A stretch of DNA of 6,654 nucleotides from Actinomycetota bacterium (GTDB lineage: Bacteria > Acidobacteriota > Blastocatellia > Chloracidobacteriales > Chloracidobacteriaceae): the NCBI GenBank assembly GCA_013298335.1, contig JAAFHI010000194.1, positions 1 to 6,654 on the forward strand, read 5' to 3'. Below are positions 4,781-6,654 of the stretch, piece after piece. Below the pieces are notes generated by a model that did not search any database, was not told where the DNA came from, and worked only from the letters and a program-made list of their open reading frames with translations. The position numbers were made by a program, and so were the translations under genes. Each line of letters opens with the position of its first letter. Position 1 is the stretch's first letter.

Positions 4781-6190
4781 CTATTCAACCCACGTCATCT
4801 CGGCTTTCAGTTCCTTGAGCCGCGCTTCCTTCTCCTCGTCGCGGTAAAACATGTTGAAGGTGTCGAACGGAATCACCCGCCCGTCCGGGTGGACGATATG
4901 TACACAGGAACGTTTCACCGAGCGCACGTCAAAGTTGTACGAATCGAGAAACTGCATGATGAGAATGCGGAAAATGTTTTCGTACCCCATGCTTTCCGGC
5001 ACCTGCACGAGCGGCAGGCAGCAGAGCAACTGCTTGAGCGAGAGCGCCGCCCCGGCGGGCGAGTGGCCGGTCGAAAACGTGTTGAAGATGTGCTTCCGGA
5101 GTTCCGGGTTCTGTTCGTAAATGATTGTACTGCCGCCGCTTGTGAGCAGAATCTCGGGGTCGATCAGCCGCGTCAGCGGAATCACTTCCCCGCCGACCTT
5201 CAGCGCGTAGCCCATCGCGAGGCAGTCCGGGTGGCACGGCACGGGAATCATGTCCTGCGGGGCGAGCCACGGCACCTGCTTGAGAATCTCCTGCCGGACC
5301 TCGCCGAGCGTCAGTCGGTCGCGCGCCGGATCGAAGTTCTCCGTCCGCCCGGCGACCTGCACCGGCTGGAACGTCACCCCGCGTACGCAGGGCTGCTTCA
5401 ATGCGAAATCCACGATTTCGCCGATTTCCCCGTCGTTCAACCCCTTTTTCAAGGTGACGACCAGCGTCGTCGAAAGCCCGAGTGAATTGAGCCGGTCGAG
5501 CGCCCGCGCCCGGACGCTCGTGAGGTCCAGCCCGCGCAGTTCGCGCAGCGGGTCGGCCCGCAGCGAGTCGAACTGAAGGTACAACTCAAAATCCGGCATG
5601 TAGGACGCGAGCCGCTTCGCGAATTCTTCATCCTGCGCGATCCGGATGCCGTTCGTGTTGACCATCAGGTGCTTGATCGGTCGCCGCCGCGCCGCGTCGA
5701 GGATTTCAAAAAACTGCGGATGAATCGTCGGCTCGCCGCCGCTGATCTGCACCACGTCCGGCTCGCCCTCGTTGCGGACCACGCAGTCGAGCATGAATTC
5801 GACCTGTTCGAGCGAACGGTGCGTCGGACGGTGCGGCCCCGACTCGGCGTAGCAGATCGGACAGGCGAGATTGCAGTGGTCGGTAATCTCGATGAGCGAC
5901 AGGCAGCCGTGCTGCTCGTGATCCGGGCAGATGCCGCAGTCATAGGGACAGCCGTACTTGATGGGCGTGTTGAACGTCAGCGGCAACTGCCCCGGTTTCA
6001 GGAAGTTGCGCTGCTGTTTGTAGTATTCGACGTCGGTGGAAATCAGTACCCGCTGGTGCTTGTGCGTCGGGCAGTATTTGTGGAGATACACCCGGTCGTC
6101 TTCGATGAGGACTTTCGCCTCGACCTTGCGCAGACATTTCGAGCAGACGCTCGTCGTGAGTTCATAAAACAGATACGGACGGTCAGCCAT
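4781..6190 (-). CDS. Radical SAM enzyme of the tetraether-lipid-synthase (Tes/MJ0619) type
   Basis: A 469-residue multi-cluster radical SAM protein. Residues 16-43 (CSKC...CPTH) form a small rubredoxin-like metal site. CPYDCGICPDH with Cys81, Cys85, Cys88 and Cys96 looks like an extra iron-sulfur site. Cys106, Cys110 and Cys113 (CNLACPIC) are the radical SAM CX3CX2C motif, and ISGGEPT (149-155) is the SAM-binding motif. YLQFD (204-208), FQPVQVAGR (274-282) and PCHPDC (318-323) follow. Cys319, Cys323, Cys390/391 and Cys429 could hold another cluster. This order of motifs matches archaeal Tes/MJ0619, which joins lipid tails to make tetraethers. A bacterial homologue could couple acyl or alkyl chains, but another C-H activation role is possible. 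The start at 6190 follows AAGGAGAGGT; longer readings lack support. It overlaps the lgt-like gene by 8 bases, so the two are translationally coupled. Confidence 0.88.
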   Translation of the reverse strand: MADRPYLFYELTTSVCSKCLRKVEAKVLIEDDRVYLHKYCPTHKHQRVLISTDVEYYKQQRNFLKPGQLPLTFNTPIKYGCPYDCGICPDHEQHGCLSLIEITDHCNLACPICYAESGPHRPTHRSLEQVEFMLDCVVRNEGEPDVVQISGGEPTIHPQFFEILDAARRRPIKHLMVNTNGIRIAQDEEFAKRLASYMPDFELYLQFDSLRADPLRELRGLDLTSVRARALDRLNSLGLSTTLVVTLKKGLNDGEIGEIVDFALKQPCVRGVTFQPVQVAGRTENFDPARDRLTLGEVRQEILKQVPWLAPQDMIPVPCHPDCLAMGYALKVGGEVIPLTRLIDPEILLTSGGSTIIYEQNPELRKHIFNTFSTGHSPAGAALSLKQLLCCLPLVQVPESMGYENIFRILIMQFLDSYNFDVRSVKRSCVHIVHPDGRVIPFDTFNMFYRDEEKEARLKELKAEMTWVE

Positions 6191-6654
6191 CGACCTCTCC
6201 TTGTTCAATCGGCTCAGGTTGGGCGCTGGTCGGATACGAGAAAATCTGGACGGCACAATAGATGAACGCCGCGAGGCTCGCCAACTGAATCGCGGTCACC
6301 CCCAGATAGGTGTAGGTATGCGGCTTGATGAACTCGACCGCGAACCGGAAGCCGAAATAGCCCAGCATCAGCATCCGGAACAGCAGGCCGTTCGGGTACG
6401 GCGCCCGGGAACGCCGCCAGAGCCATGCGCCGAGCGCGAGCATGAAGAGAATTTCGTACAACTGGGCCGGATGCCGCCGGATGCCGTCGCCGAAGTCGAT
6501 GCCCCACGGCAGGCTCGTCGCAATGCCGTAGGTGTCGTCCTGCAAACCACTCAGAAAACAGCCGATACGCCCGATGCAGGTTCCGAGAATGATCGGAAAA
6601 ACGTAGAGATCGCCGGTCGCCTGCCGGACGCCGACGATTTTCTTGGCGAGTTCG
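6183..6654 (-). CDS. lgt: Prolipoprotein diacylglyceryl transferase family protein, C-terminal part
   Basis: The last 156 residues of an Lgt-family integral membrane protein; the start lies beyond the window. GRIGCFLSG (fragment residues 28-36) is the family signature with its key arginine, RHPAQLYE (60-67) is the second conserved block, and GYFGFRFAVEFIKP (98-111) carries the late conserved arginine. The hydrophobic stretches around them are membrane helices. Lgt moves diacylglycerol from phosphatidylglycerol to the lipobox cysteine of prolipoproteins at the inner membrane. Between the signature and the RHP block the sequence reads GLQDDTYG, unlike the CCYG or ELWG form of standard enzymes, so this may be a divergent paralogue; the missing N-terminal half prevents a firm decision. 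Its TGA (6183-6185) lies inside the radical SAM gene, giving an 8-base overlap. Confidence 0.9.
   Translation of the reverse strand, partial: ELAKKIVGVRQATGDLYVFPIILGTCIGRIGCFLSGLQDDTYGIATSLPWGIDFGDGIRRHPAQLYEILFMLALGAWLWRRSRAPYPNGLLFRMLMLGYFGFRFAVEFIKPHTYTYLGVTAIQLASLAAFIYCAVQIFSYPTSAQPEPIEQGEVDG
6193..6202 (-). promoter_or_regulatory. Ribosome binding site deciding the radical SAM start
   Basis: AAGGAGAGGT on the minus strand lies inside the end of the lgt-like gene, 2 bases before the ATG at 6190 when measured from its last base and 6 from the AAGGAG core. It is the strongest Shine-Dalgarno in the window and rules against the in-frame GTG 22 codons earlier. Confidence 0.75.

Noticed and set aside
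4082..5485. Long plus-strand open frame of 467 codons
   Set aside because: It spans three minus-strand genes, including the radical SAM gene with its intact motifs, and its product is a low-complexity Arg/His/Glu-rich sequence.
6191..6256. Longer radical SAM start at a GTG 22 codons upstream
   Set aside because: The extension lies fully within the lgt-like coding region, is composed of Arg/Pro/Ser without family likeness, and the strong AAGGAGAGGT directly serves the ATG at 6190.

Overview
The window is a GC-rich bacterial stretch in which every supportable gene lies on the minus strand, so transcription runs from high to low coordinates. No ribosomal or taxonomic marker is present. The mix of a bacterial ABHD18-like hydrolase, an atypical Lgt, a Tes/MJ0619-type radical SAM enzyme and many small membrane proteins would fit an Acidobacteriota-like or other deep-branching Gram-negative lineage, but this is a weak guess.

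Layout in transcription order: (1) 6654-4046 is a tight four-gene run. It holds the C-terminal part of an Lgt-family membrane transferase (cut by the window edge), a 469-residue radical SAM protein overlapping it by 8 bases and resembling archaeal tetraether lipid synthase, and two small three- to four-helix membrane proteins. (2) After a 92-base gap comes a small proline-tailed membrane protein (3953-3585). (3) A metallo-beta-lactamase-fold hydrolase (3389-2544), an alpha/beta hydrolase (2460-1327) and a membrane-anchored ankyrin-repeat protein (1066-35) follow.

The most notable non-coding feature is a pair of ~170-base elements (1133-1303 and 3418-3585) in the gaps before the ankyrin and MBL genes. 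Each is a nested set of palindromes inside terminal inverted repeats beginning GTAACTGTTCA, and each is bordered by a 7-8-base direct repeat that looks like a target-site duplication. The GTAA ends and 8-base duplication resemble the IS66 family, so I read them as non-autonomous, MITE-like insertions. One landed exactly in the stop codon of the 122-residue gene and kept it functional (TAA to TAG). The other brings a TTG codon in frame with the ankyrin gene. Removing copy 2 in silico leaves the MBL gene about 20 bases behind its upstream neighbour, so the insertions apparently pushed apart genes that once sat close together.

The most interesting functional hypothesis is that lgt-like + tes-like + two membrane proteins form a membrane-lipid modification operon: Lgt handles phosphatidylglycerol and Tes-type enzymes couple lipid chains by radical chemistry. 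This rests on motifs and gene order only.
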